Shown here: positions 1 through 8,585 of the stretch, in pieces
How positions within the stretch are numbered: the stretch's first letter is position 1
Layout: every line of letters starts with the position of its first letter
DNA from: CALBRZ01 sp964511065
GTDB lineage: Bacteria; Planctomycetota; Planctomycetia; Pirellulales; S012-138
Assembly (NCBI GenBank): GCA_964511065.1
Contig: CAZEEG010000014.1
Location: 1 to 64,000 of the forward strand
DNA: 64,000 bases
Direction: 5' to 3'
The notes under the pieces: model-generated
The model's input: the letters and a program-made list of their open reading frames with translations, nothing else
Databases searched by the model: none
Told to the model about the DNA's origin: nothing
Made by a program: the position numbers and the translations under genes

Positions 1-399
1 CTTGTAACCGGTGAACATGTTGTGCGTGCCGCGTTCGTGAGCGGCTTCGCCGTGGCTCAGCGAGCGAATCACGGTGAACTTGTCGGCAATACCAGCCAGC
101 TTGGGCACGGTGCTGCAGAATACTTCACCGTCCAGCTTGGTCTTCACCACGCCCATGTCGCCGCGATACTCGACCGGCGCGAATGGCTTGGGATCGAACG
201 ATTCCTGGTGGGCAATCCCGCCGGGCAGGAAGATATGAATGACACTTTCCGCCTTGGCCGGAATGAAGTCGTAATACTTCTGCTGGGCTCGCGCTTCACG
301 CAGACGGAAGTAATCCGAAAGCGTCAGGCCTCCCACACCTGCCAACGCGCCGACCATCAAAAAGCCACGCCGGCTCGGATCAAACGAACGCTTCGCCAT
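1..399 (-). CDS. DUF1501 family protein, Tat-exported (3' part outside window)
   Basis: The first 133 codons of a minus-strand gene are present; the C-terminus lies beyond position 1. The start ATG at 399-397 has an AGGAGA Shine-Dalgarno just upstream. The N-terminus SRRGFLMVGALAGVGGLTL is a twin-arginine signal, and the motif FLPGGIAHQESFDPKP with later RSLSHGEAAHERGTHNMFTGY is typical of the DUF1501 (sulfatase-like, alkaline-phosphatase fold) proteins that are abundant in planctomycetes and usually paired with DUF1549/DUF1553 cytochrome-like proteins. Export by the Tat pathway is therefore expected; the biochemical activity of this family is not established. No partner gene is visible because the downstream side is cut off. 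Confidence 0.85.
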   Translation of the reverse strand, partial: MAKRSFDPSRRGFLMVGALAGVGGLTLSDYFRLREARAQQKYYDFIPAKAESVIHIFLPGGIAHQESFDPKPFAPVEYRGDMGVVKTKLDGEVFCSTVPKLAGIADKFTVIRSLSHGEAAHERGTHNMFTGYK

Positions 400-1255
400 G
401 GCAAGTCTCTCCTGAATCGTTGCTGTCAAACTCGGTTTGCTGCTGACTGGGATTTTCGCGCAGACGCCGATTTACCGGTGCAAGCTACACTCCATCCGTC
501 CACACGCTTACGGTAGGGCTGATGGCTGTCTTGGTAATGCAATGAGCTTGGGTGGGGTGAACTCGCGGCAGGGTAGCTTGGGGTGGTGAATCGGTGGGCT
601 GCGTTATGACGCGGATAGAACAGTTCATTCACCGCAGGGATAGAGAATATCGACCACTGCGCTAAATGTCAAAACTTTCCGATGGGTCACACTACCAACA
701 CGACGCAGACTGCCTGTCTGCACAGCAGCGGGATTCCTTCGGGAGTATTGAGCGGTTTGTGGAATGCGTTACAAGGACCTTGGCGAATTTTCGTGAATTT
801 CCAAGTTTACCGAACACAATTCCAGGAGAACGCGGCCAGTAAATGCTGGGGCTGCAATGCCTTGGGACCAGAAGGCCTTTTCGGCCCCCGTTTCTACCCA
901 GCAATATTCGGGCCAACGACGGGCCACACCTGCGCAGGGGGGGCAGGCCACGTGATAGCAACCGGGAGCACCCCCGGCATGGTCGATGGTCGCGATCGTT
1001 AGAGGCGAGAAACTCGGGGCTTTAGCCGAGTTGCCGCCGCATCGTGCCCCGGTGCCAGCAGTGCTGGCGATGCCAATTTCGTGGCACATCCCCGGGGGCA
1101 TGAACTCGCCCTGCTGATGCGCCGATCAGCGGGGCGCTGCGCGCATCGGCTTATTTCGACAATATTTAAAGCATCCAACGAAACGGCCGCGGTTCTGCGG
1201 GGGGGCAGTACCGCGGCCGTGGGCAATCGTGGGCTGATAGGTGGCTAACGGCCGT
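400..1255. other. intergenic stretch without a convincing gene
   Basis: This 856-bp gap separates the divergently placed DUF1501 start from the 3' end of the FKBP gene. Short open frames occur on both strands, but none has a ribosome-binding site with family-like composition, and they overlap each other in several frames. It contains a 15-bp palindrome GCCAGCAGTGCTGGC at 1054-1068 and a strong hairpin at 1183-1220 (listed separately). I see no tRNA or other RNA gene in it. Confidence 0.5.
1183..1220 (-). terminator. hairpin downstream of the FKBP gene
   Basis: Perfect 11-bp inverted repeat: ACGGCCGCGGT at 1183-1193 and ACCGCGGCCGT at 1210-1220, with an inner CTGC/GCAG pairing around a G run. 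It lies 36 bp beyond the stop codon of the minus-strand FKBP gene. Read on the minus strand it is followed only by a weak T-containing stretch, so it may act as a terminator or as an mRNA 3' stabilising stem. Confidence 0.5.
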
Positions 1256-1999
1256 TTACTGGTTGTTGCCCGGCGGAAGCAGGTTCTGCCGCTGCGGGGC
1301 ATCCTGAACATCGAGCAGTTCGACGGTGAACAGCAGCACCGAATTGGACGGGATCGGCGAGCCTGGCGGCGGGTTCTCACCGTAGGCCAGTTCCGAGGGG
1401 ATGTACAACTCCATCGCGCCGCCGGCCTTCATCAGTTGCAGCGCTTCGGTCCAACCGGCAATCACGCCGTTGACCGGGAATTGCGCTGGCTGCTGCCGAG
1501 CGTACGAACTGTCAAACTCGGTGCCATCCAGCAGCTTGCCGCGGTAGTGGACGGTGACGACGCTGTTTGCCTTGGGGGCCGCGCCGGTGCCTTCCTTAAG
1601 GACCTTGTATTGCAGTCCGCTGTTGGTGGTCCGCACGCCTTCCTTCTTGGCGTTGGCGGCCAGGAAATCCTGGCCTTCCTTCTTGCGGGCGTCGGCCGCC
1701 GCCTTCAATCGCTCTTCGGCCGCTTGCAGAAAAGCTTGCAACACAGCCTGGGCTTCTTCGTCGCTAAAGCCCGATTCCGCGCCTTTGAGTCCATTAAGGA
1801 TGCCTCGGGCTACGGCCTCGGGATTGATGTCAAACCCGCGGTCTTTGAAATCGGCGGCAATGTTCTCACCGATGTTATTGCCGATGATGTAACTTGCCTT
1901 GTCTTTGTTTTCTTTGAGATCGGCCGGCGGGGCAGCCGCAACGGGAATGGCTTGCAGCACACACGACAGGGCCAGCAAACCGGGGAGGAAGATACGCAT
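1256..1999 (-). CDS. FKBP-type peptidyl-prolyl cis-trans isomerase (FkpA/Mip-like)
   Basis: A 247-residue exported prolyl isomerase. Residues 1-22 form a signal peptide ending near AVAAA. An N-terminal helical dimerisation region (about 30-120, with repeated AEERLKAAADARKKEGQ) matches FKBP_N of FkpA, FklB and Mip. The C-terminal FKBP domain shows VTVHYRGKLLDGTEFDSSY, FPVNGVIAGWTEALQLMKAGG and IPSELAYGENPPPGSPIPSNS, which are the active-site strands and loops of the family. It should act as a folding catalyst or chaperone in the cell envelope. It is a single gene with a hairpin after its stop; its upstream neighbour, the GTPase gene, is divergent. Confidence 0.92.
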   Translation of the reverse strand: MRIFLPGLLALSCVLQAIPVAAAPPADLKENKDKASYIIGNNIGENIAADFKDRGFDINPEAVARGILNGLKGAESGFSDEEAQAVLQAFLQAAEERLKAAADARKKEGQDFLAANAKKEGVRTTNSGLQYKVLKEGTGAAPKANSVVTVHYRGKLLDGTEFDSSYARQQPAQFPVNGVIAGWTEALQLMKAGGAMELYIPSELAYGENPPPGSPIPSNSVLLFTVELLDVQDAPQRQNLLPPGNNQ

Positions 2000-2175
2000 A
2001 GGAACCTTTCACGTTGTGTCTGTGGGGATACCCGCGCCGACGCTTGTTGCCGGCATTCCGCGCGTATTCTAACATGGAAGTGCGGTCTTCGTCTGCCGCA
2101 CATTTTGTCGTATTTTTCAAGGTTACCGGGGGACGGCCGCGGGGGGCGTTTTCCTCGCCTTCGCCGGATCAGGTG

Positions 2176-3006
2176 ATGGCAGAGCACGGTCGAACTCCCC
2201 TCTTCACCGCCGACGTTTCCCTGGCCCCGATTCCCAAGCCCGCTGTGTCCCTGGCCCCCCGAGTGCTTGTGACCGACACTGCCAACCAATTGCTGGAGCA
2301 ATTCAGGGCCGGCGACCGCCGCGCGCTGGCCCGAATCCTGAGCCGGATTGAAGACGGCGACTGGGAGGCCCAGCCCCCGCAACCGACAAGCCCGCCCATG
2401 GTGGTTGGCATTACTGGCAGCGGTGGGGCCGGCAAGAGCACGCTGGTGGGGGCGCTCGTCAACCATCTGCGGGCCGAGGGTGTCAACGTGGCCGTGTTGG
2501 CATGCGATCCCCAGAGCCCTCGCAGCGGCGGTTCGCTGCTGGGCGACCGCATCCGCGTGGCCATGGACCCCGACGACGAGGGCGTGTTCTTCCGCAGTTT
2601 GTCCACGCGCGGCGCCACCGGCGGGATCGCCCCTTGGACCCGCGACGCCACCGCCTGGCTGGGGGCCTTTGGGTTTGACGTGGTGCTGCTGGAAACGGTT
2701 GGCGTCGGCCAAGACCAGTTCGCGATCCGCGATTTCGTCGACGTGCTGGTCCTGGTCGTTACTCCCATGTCTGGCGACGAAGTACAATGGGAGAAGGCCG
2801 GGTTGATCGAACTGGTCGATATCATCGCGGTCAACAAGTCCGACCAGCCAGGGGCCGACCGCGTCCGCCAGCAGCTTCACATCGCCCTGTCGCTGAGCGA
2901 CGATCGGGCCGATGTCCCCATCCTGCCCACGGTGGCCAGCAGCGGTTCAGGCGTGCCGGAGCTCTGGCAAGAGATTGCCGAACTTCGCCGCCGCCAGGCA
3001 AGCTAG
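2176..3006 (+). CDS. MeaB/ArgK-type P-loop GTPase
   Basis: A G3E-type GTPase of the MeaB family, which protects and reloads adenosylcobalamin-dependent methylmalonyl-CoA mutase. Walker A GSGGAGKST is at about residues 81-89 (Lys87), followed by VAVLACDPQSPRSGGSLLGDR, VLLETVGVGQ (G3 region) and VNKSD (G4). A start at the ATG at 2176 gives 276 residues; the frame stays open upstream to 2014 but that part has no family likeness. The protein lacks most of the C-terminal dimerisation arm of MeaB (usually about 320 residues). No mutase gene is visible in the window, so the client enzyme must be elsewhere. The family assignment is firm, the partner is inferred. Confidence 0.85.
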   Translation: MAEHGRTPLFTADVSLAPIPKPAVSLAPRVLVTDTANQLLEQFRAGDRRALARILSRIEDGDWEAQPPQPTSPPMVVGITGSGGAGKSTLVGALVNHLRAEGVNVAVLACDPQSPRSGGSLLGDRIRVAMDPDDEGVFFRSLSTRGATGGIAPWTRDATAWLGAFGFDVVLLETVGVGQDQFAIRDFVDVLVLVVTPMSGDEVQWEKAGLIELVDIIAVNKSDQPGADRVRQQLHIALSLSDDRADVPILPTVASSGSGVPELWQEIAELRRRQAS

Positions 3007-3162
3007 CCGCATGGCTTTGGTCGTTGCTTTGATGGAGTCGTGAGCGCAAGCGAAGCGGCACGCACACAATCCCAGTGCAACTCCGCGGACTTTGCCCTGG
3101 GACGCTTGGTTGGCCTGTTGCCGCGTTTTGCGGGCTGTACTCTCCCCTTGAACCTGCCGCGT

Positions 3163-4365
3163 GTGGATGTGGATTCCCCTGCTGCTCCAACTGCCGACCC
3201 GGCTACGCTAACGACCCGGCTGAAGGCCGAAGCGCGGCGGTTAGGGTTCGACCTGGTGGGAGCCTGCCCTGCCGTGACACCTGCCGGGGTGCATCAACTG
3301 TATCAATGGCTGGAAGCCGGCTATGCGGGCGAGATGCACTACATTGCGAACCGGGCCGAAGCTTATCGCCACCCAGCGCATGTCTTGCCCGAGGCGCGGA
3401 GCCTGCTGGTCGTGGGGGCCGCCTATCGCACGTTGGAACCCGTGGAACCGAGGCCGGGCCAAGGGCGAGTTTCCCGCTATGCCTGGGGCGACGATTACCA
3501 CGACATCCTCCGTGACAAGCTGCACGCGCTGTGCGACTTCCTGAGAGCCGAGGTGCCTGGCGCCTCGGCCCGCGGCGTCGTGGATACGGCACCGCTGTTG
3601 GAGCGGGAGTTCGCCCAATTGGCCGGGTTGGGTTGGGTGGGCAAGAACACGCTCATCCTGAACAAGCGACTGGGAAGCTGGTTGTTTCTGGCCGCCGTGC
3701 TTACGGATCAACCCTTGGAATACGATTCGCCACACGAGGCCAGCCACTGCGGAACGTGTACGGCCTGCCTGGATGCCTGCCCCACGGATGCCTTTGTCGC
3801 CCCCTACGTGTTGGACAGCCGCCGATGCATCAGCTACCTGACGATTGAACTGCGCGACCAGGTTCCGCGCGATCTGCGGCCTGGACTGGGCAACTGGATC
3901 TTCGGTTGCGACGTGTGCCAAGATGTCTGCCCCTGGAACCGTAAAGCGCCGCGGCAAGAAACGGCAGCGTTTATGCCGGGCGAGGGAATGAATCCGATCG
4001 ATCTGGTCGGGCTGTTTTCGCTGGATGACGAAACCTTTCGGGCCCGGTTTCGGCATACACCGCTGTGGCGTCCGCGGCGGCGGGGTATCCTCCGCAATGC
4101 GGCCCTGGTGCTGGGCAACACGCGGCCGCCGGGTGGTATCGCCGCTCTGGCGTTAGGGTTACGCGACGATGAACCGCTGGTCCGCGGGGCGGCCGCCTGG
4201 GCGCTGGGCCAGTACGCCACCGAGCCGGCGCGGCGGTTGCTGCGTAACCGGCTGGACTGCGAGGACAATGCCCAGGTGCGCGAGGAACTGGAAGCGGCTC
4301 TTTTTTTGCCCGGCCCCGGGCGCCATGATAATAGGGACGACGAAGCCGCCGCGTCTGACGATTGA
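3163..4365 (+). CDS. queG: epoxyqueuosine reductase QueG
   Basis: Cobalamin- and iron-sulfur-dependent enzyme that reduces epoxyqueuosine to queuosine in tRNA, the last step of Q-base modification. The N-terminal DUF1730-like part shows LGFDLVGACPAVTP and GEMHYIANR; the middle shows ARGVVDTAPLLEREFA and GLGWVGKNTLILN. Two ferredoxin-type clusters follow: CGTCTACLDACP (about residues 196-207) and CDVCQDVCP (about 249-257). The C-terminus (AAAWALGQY, NAQVREELEAAL) is the HEAT-like repeat region of the family. There is no ATG: I chose GTG 3163 (400 residues); GTG 3040 would add 41 residues of unlikely composition. The gene starts soon after the GTPase stop, so co-transcription is possible. Confidence 0.9.
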   Translation: MDVDSPAAPTADPATLTTRLKAEARRLGFDLVGACPAVTPAGVHQLYQWLEAGYAGEMHYIANRAEAYRHPAHVLPEARSLLVVGAAYRTLEPVEPRPGQGRVSRYAWGDDYHDILRDKLHALCDFLRAEVPGASARGVVDTAPLLEREFAQLAGLGWVGKNTLILNKRLGSWLFLAAVLTDQPLEYDSPHEASHCGTCTACLDACPTDAFVAPYVLDSRRCISYLTIELRDQVPRDLRPGLGNWIFGCDVCQDVCPWNRKAPRQETAAFMPGEGMNPIDLVGLFSLDDETFRARFRHTPLWRPRRRGILRNAALVLGNTRPPGGIAALALGLRDDEPLVRGAAAWALGQYATEPARRLLRNRLDCEDNAQVREELEAALFLPGPGRHDNRDDEAAASDD

Positions 4366-4567
4366 TGCCGCCGCAGCAAGCCGCCCGTGCTACGGCGAGT
4401 CAACAACACGGAGTGCCCCCCTGGTGGCCCGGAGGCCAGCCGCCGGTGTGGCCGCACCAAGACCGCCGGTTCCCCGAGTCCGTCGGCAGCCGCCCCCGAT
4501 GGGTGATCGCTGTCTGACGTTCCTGCCTTGGTAGTCCCGCCGCTTAAGCCTACGAAGTCGAGACGCC

Positions 4568-5905
4568 ATGAAGATTGCCTACATCGCTTCCGGCGCCGCT
4601 GGCATGTACTGCGGAATGTGCCTGCACGATAACACGTTGGCCGCCGCGCTCATTCAGGCGGGACAGGATGTGCTGCTGATTCCCACCTACACGCCGATCA
4701 AGACCGACGAGCAGAACGTGTCGGAAGATCGCGTGTTCTTTGGCGGAATCAATGTCTACCTGCAGCAATTGTCGCCGATCTTCCGGCATACGCCGTGGAC
4801 GATGGATCGGCTGCTCGACGCCCGCCCGTTCATGAAGTTTCTGGCCACGCGCCGCAGCACGGTCGATCCGGCTAAACTGGGCGCGCTGACGGTTTCCATG
4901 CTGCAAGGCGAGCACGGCCACCAGAAGAAGGAACTCGATAAGCTGCTCTCCTGGCTCGAAGAAGAAGTGCGGCCCGACGTCGTCCACCTCTCGAACGCCA
5001 TGCTGATTGCCATGGCGCCGGCCATGCGGCAGCGGCTGGGATGTCCTGTAGTGTGCAGTCTCTCGGGCGAGGATGTGTTTCTGGAGCGGATTGTCGAACC
5101 GCATTATACGAGGGCCCGCAGCCTGCTCCGCGAGCACAGTCCCCAGGCGCAGGCGTATGTGGCGATGAACCGCTATTACGCCGACTTCATGATCGACTAC
5201 ATGGACCTGCCGCCGGAGCGGGTTCATGTGATCTCCCATGGTTTGAACCTGGACGGCCACGCGCCGCAGCCGAGCGTGCGAAACCGCTCGGCCGGCGACG
5301 AGGTGGTGATCGGTTACTTTGCCCGCATCTGCGAGGACAAGGGGCTCCACCTGCTGGTCGACGCGTTCATCGCGCTGTCCCGCGATGAGGACTTGCCGCC
5401 GCTGCGGCTGAGGGCGGCCGGATACTGCTCCAAGGGTGATCGCGCCTTTCTGGAGCAGCAACTGCAGAAGCTTCGGGCTGCTGGCCTGGCCGACCGGTTT
5501 GAATACCTGGGCGAGCCCGACCGGCAAACCAAGATCGACATCATCCAAAGTTTTGACTTGATGAGTGTTCCCAGCGTGTATCGCGAGAGCAAGGGGCTCA
5601 GCATACTGGAAGCCATGGCCAACGGCATCCCGGTGGTGCAGCCAGCGCATGGGACCTACCCTGAGCTGATCGAAGAAACCGAAGCAGGGCTGCTGTTTGA
5701 GCCGCTCAACGTTGGAGCGTTGACAGACGCCATCAGGACGTTGATCCGCAACCCGCAACTGGCTCAGCGTTGCGGTAGCCGCGGCCACGCGGCCGTTCGG
5801 GAGCGGTACCACTCCGAAGCGATGGCGCAGCAGACGGTGGAACTCTATGGCCGCGTGCTGGATGAGCATCAAGGAACGCGAGCCAGAGAGCTTTCCGAAG
5901 CGTAG
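4568..5905 (+). CDS. family 4 glycosyltransferase (GT-B fold)
   Basis: A 445-residue retaining glycosyltransferase with two Rossmann domains. The N-terminal acceptor domain begins MKIAYIASGAAGMYCGMCLHD and contains DVVHLSNAMLIAMAPAM. The C-terminal nucleotide-sugar domain shows VIGYFARICEDKGLHLLVDAF and the E-x7-E type motif ESKGLSILEAMANGIPVVQP, with HGTYPELIEETEAGLLFEPLN. These are standard GT4 signatures; donor and acceptor cannot be told from sequence. The N-terminal stretch GGINVYLQQLSPIFRHTP is a variant of the GG-loop region. It is followed, on the same strand, by an EEP-superfamily gene, but a 268-bp gap argues against tight coupling. Confidence 0.87.
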   Translation: MKIAYIASGAAGMYCGMCLHDNTLAAALIQAGQDVLLIPTYTPIKTDEQNVSEDRVFFGGINVYLQQLSPIFRHTPWTMDRLLDARPFMKFLATRRSTVDPAKLGALTVSMLQGEHGHQKKELDKLLSWLEEEVRPDVVHLSNAMLIAMAPAMRQRLGCPVVCSLSGEDVFLERIVEPHYTRARSLLREHSPQAQAYVAMNRYYADFMIDYMDLPPERVHVISHGLNLDGHAPQPSVRNRSAGDEVVIGYFARICEDKGLHLLVDAFIALSRDEDLPPLRLRAAGYCSKGDRAFLEQQLQKLRAAGLADRFEYLGEPDRQTKIDIIQSFDLMSVPSVYRESKGLSILEAMANGIPVVQPAHGTYPELIEETEAGLLFEPLNVGALTDAIRTLIRNPQLAQRCGSRGHAAVRERYHSEAMAQQTVELYGRVLDEHQGTRARELSEA

Positions 5906-6173
5906 CTGCTGACTTGGCTAGCCGCCCACGTGGCCGGTGGAACGGCCCCACGAGTCGTATGGCCCGTCGCCCCGGCGCCACCATGCTTTGCGTGCAAAAG
6001 TCGGCAGCCCGAGCGGGGGGGCAATGGCCTGCGGCACTTGCCCCGGCGGGGTTTGAAGGCGAAAATCCAGTAGCGTTAAGCTGTTGCATTGGCCGGGAAC
6101 TATCCGCCACGGTTCCAGCGAGTGCCCTGCCGCCGTTCTCCCTCCTACAACCCCCGGTACCTTCGTATCGAAT

Positions 6174-6887
6174 ATGCGCGTTCTGTCGTACAACATCCAC
6201 AAAGGAATTGGTGGGATCGACCGTCGCTATCGCTTGGATCGCATCATGGAGGTGGTTGATCGCGAACAACCGGACCTCATCTGCCTGCAAGAGGTTGACA
6301 GTAATTGTTCCCGGTCGAACCATCACAACCAGCCCCAGATGCTGCTGGAACATTTCCGCGCCGAGGGCCATTGCTACCAACTCAATGTGCGCGTGAAGTC
6401 GGGCGGGTACGGCAACCTGTTGCTTTCCAAATGGCCCATCTTGGAACGGCATCAGCTTTCCCTGCGGCTCAAGTGGCGTAAACCGCGCGGGGCCCAACTG
6501 GCCGTGATCGATAGCCCTGAAGGCCCGTTCCACCTGGTCAATTGGCACCTGGGACTGGCGGAGAAAGAACGCCAATGGCAGGTGGAACACTTGATGAAGC
6601 ATCACACCTTCCGCGGGCTGGCCGAGTTGCCGACCCTGATCGTGGGCGACTTCAACGATTGGCGAAACCGGTTGGCCAAGTGCGTGTTCGACCAGTTTGA
6701 GTTCCAACAAGCGACCGCGCCCATCTCCCGCTTCCGCTCGTACCCGGCCTACATGCCAGTGGCTGCGCTCGACAAGGCGTTTCACCGCGGCGATTTGACG
6801 GTTCACCACGTGAAAGTCGCCCAGCACAAACTTGCCCGGCAGGCTTCAGACCATCTGCCGCTGGTGGTGGACTTTGGGCTGGGGTAA
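6174..6887 (+). CDS. endonuclease/exonuclease/phosphatase (EEP) superfamily protein
   Basis: A 237-residue EEP-fold protein. The diagnostic strands are all present: MRVLSYNIHKGIGG at the start, DLICLQEVD with the metal-binding Glu, HLVNWHLGL, LIVGDFNDW (Asp/Asn pair) and ASDHLPLVVDFGL with the catalytic His. There is no signal peptide from the ATG at 6174; the frame is open upstream but without a family match. Members include phosphodiesterases, sphingomyelinase-like and DNase-like enzymes, so the substrate is unknown. It is compact compared with most members and close in style to the family found beside cardiolipin synthases. Confidence 0.85.
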   Translation: MRVLSYNIHKGIGGIDRRYRLDRIMEVVDREQPDLICLQEVDSNCSRSNHHNQPQMLLEHFRAEGHCYQLNVRVKSGGYGNLLLSKWPILERHQLSLRLKWRKPRGAQLAVIDSPEGPFHLVNWHLGLAEKERQWQVEHLMKHHTFRGLAELPTLIVGDFNDWRNRLAKCVFDQFEFQQATAPISRFRSYPAYMPVAALDKAFHRGDLTVHHVKVAQHKLARQASDHLPLVVDFGLG

Positions 6888-7253
6888 TCCTTCCCGGCGG
6901 TGGCCACTTCCAGCGTCTGCCGTTAACAGAGCCCCCCTGTATGGACGGACGGGACGACGAGCAGACCGGCCCCCTGGAGGCCATGCAACAGGCCTTTTTG
7001 GAACAAAACTTGCTCAATATGCGGACTGTGCCAGAGCGGGTAAGCCAGGCTCAACCGCTGCCTTAGCGAAAGCCATCTGTTGGGTCTTTCAGTTGCCCCG
7101 ATCAGGGCGGTAAAATCGGCGGTTGGGAGCCCTCGGGCGTTTGGATACCCCCCCTCGGCGAGGCCCGCTGCTGGCCAAAGCTTCGGCGCAGAGCATTTCG
7201 AGCCCTCGTTGCTCATTGAGCCGCCTCCCGCGGATCGAAGGAGATCAGAAACC
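6888..7253. other. intergenic stretch with one promoter-like motif
   Basis: No supported gene in this 366-bp gap. Near its end TTTCAG (7087-7092), an 18-bp spacer and TAAAAT (7111-7116) form a possible promoter for the next gene, about 140 bp before its start. The -10 context GCGGTAAAAT resembles two others in the window at 41010-41019 and 42107-42116. Confidence 0.35.
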
Positions 7254-7730
7254 ATGCCTTACGTGGTGGCACTTGCCGTGGTGGTGGTCGTCGTGGCGGG
7301 GTTGCTGTTTTTCCTGCCACCTTGGCGCGAATCGCGCCGCAGAACCCATCAAGCCCGGCTGCAACGCGACTTCCGGCTGCAACGCGAACGTTTGGAAGCC
7401 CTGTTTCTCGACAAGGCTTCCAACTCGGGCAAACCGCGAGGGCTGCGCTGGAAGGATTGCGATTTTCAGAACCCGGTGGTGTTTGCCCGTGATCGAAAGA
7501 CCGCTCGGCTGATGGCCTTCGTGGGCGTGACCGTATCGTTTGAAGCGATTGAAGGCGGCCCGATGGAAGATGTTGAGGCCGTGGGCAATCTCCGCGCGGC
7601 GACAGCCTTCTTCCGGCACGACGGCCATGCGTGGCAAACCGACGGCCGCGTCATTTTCAATCTCGAACCGGCTGAAGCCGTAGCCTATTACGACCGCGAG
7701 CTGGAAGCCATCGTCGATGGTCCCCAGTAG
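7254..7730 (+). CDS. membrane-anchored protein of unknown function
   Basis: A 158-residue protein. ATG 7254 is preceded by a good Shine-Dalgarno (AAGGAG) ten bases upstream. One N-terminal membrane segment (about residues 4-22, rich in Val/Ala/Leu) is followed by a basic stretch ESRRRTHQARLQRDFRLQRE and a soluble domain of about 110 residues containing LRWKDCDFQ and AVGNLRAATAFFRHDG. The topology suggests a cytoplasmic or anchored domain behind a single helix. I do not recognise the family; it looks like a conserved planctomycete unknown because the soluble part has even, protein-like composition and codon use. Confidence 0.6.
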   Translation: MPYVVALAVVVVVVAGLLFFLPPWRESRRRTHQARLQRDFRLQRERLEALFLDKASNSGKPRGLRWKDCDFQNPVVFARDRKTARLMAFVGVTVSFEAIEGGPMEDVEAVGNLRAATAFFRHDGHAWQTDGRVIFNLEPAEAVAYYDRELEAIVDGPQ

Positions 7731-8045
7731 GCGGCCTGTGCGAACCGGCTGATGGATGGCGTGCGCGGAATGCTGGTCTTACATCGGCGGCGGTATCCGC
7801 CTTCCGATGGATCGCGCATCCAGATCGGTCGGTGCACCGGCACCGCTGGCCAGGCCCCGCTCGATGCAGACTGCCCCCGGAACGTTCTTTGACGAGCCGG
7901 CCGGTGGCCGCGGTTGGGAGCCCCTCCTCCTCTACATCGCAATCTTGGCGGGGCGGAACTGGAATCTCGTCTCGCGAGAACTTACGATGGCGGCGGTTGC
8001 AGCTTCTGCGTGGATGGCTGCCAATTCCCCCTGCGGTGGATCAAT
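7731..8045. other. intergenic stretch, nothing recognised
   Basis: This 315-bp gap between two small unknown genes carries overlapping open frames on both strands but none with a ribosome-binding site and family-like sequence. No clear promoter, terminator or repeat is visible. Confidence 0.4.
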
Positions 8046-8273
8046 ATGCAGTTCATTGAGATGACGGGTGCAACGCTGATGCGTTGCATCGACGGCGAGA
8101 CCATCACACCTGAGCACCTTCGTGCAGCAGGTGTCACCAACGAAAGCCTGGTCCGGGTTAACCGCCAGGGTGACATCGAACTGCGGCGCCACGATCGCTG
8201 GGACGTGATTGGCGGCCTGTTGGGCGACTACGAACACCGCGTGCAGCGGGAAACCGGGTTGACCTGGGCCTAG
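8046..8273 (+). CDS. small conserved unknown protein, 75 residues
   Basis: ATG 8046 follows GGTGGA at a suitable distance. The product begins MQFIEMTGATLMRCIDG and ends DVIGGLLGDYEHRVQRETGL; it is soluble, without signal peptide or membrane segment, and contains VTNESLVRVNRQGDIELRRH, which has the look of a small beta-rich fold. The open frame extends upstream to 7914, but that part has low-complexity, non-conserved composition. I cannot name a function; the composition and the Trp/Gly pattern support a real gene. Confidence 0.55.
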   Translation: MQFIEMTGATLMRCIDGETITPEHLRAAGVTNESLVRVNRQGDIELRRHDRWDVIGGLLGDYEHRVQRETGLTWA

Positions 8274-8585
8274 CGCGGTTGCCCGGGCGATTTGCCGTTG
8301 TCTGCGCCGCTTCAATCCGCGCCCCCCAGGGCGACGACCGCAAACGGCACGGCTTCCACGATGTTACGGCATTCGATTGCCGCGGCGTTCCACGTTGTCG
8401 CAGCCTCGCAGGATGTACCGCCCACCACGTTCCGTGGCCCCCGCAGTTCGTCCGGAACCCAAGTGGCCGATGGCGTCAACCGTTTCTGCGGAACGGGCCG
8501 CGGGAAGTGGTTCGCACCACGAGCCGTCGCCAAATTCTCCATGGCCGATTCTCACCTGACCTCATGATCAAAACGGGAGCAACCC
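8274..8585. other. intergenic stretch, nothing recognised
   Basis: 312 bp upstream of the SMP-30 gene. It ends in a ribosome-binding site (GGGAG, about seven bases before the ATG). No hairpin, repeat or gene that I can support. Confidence 0.4.
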
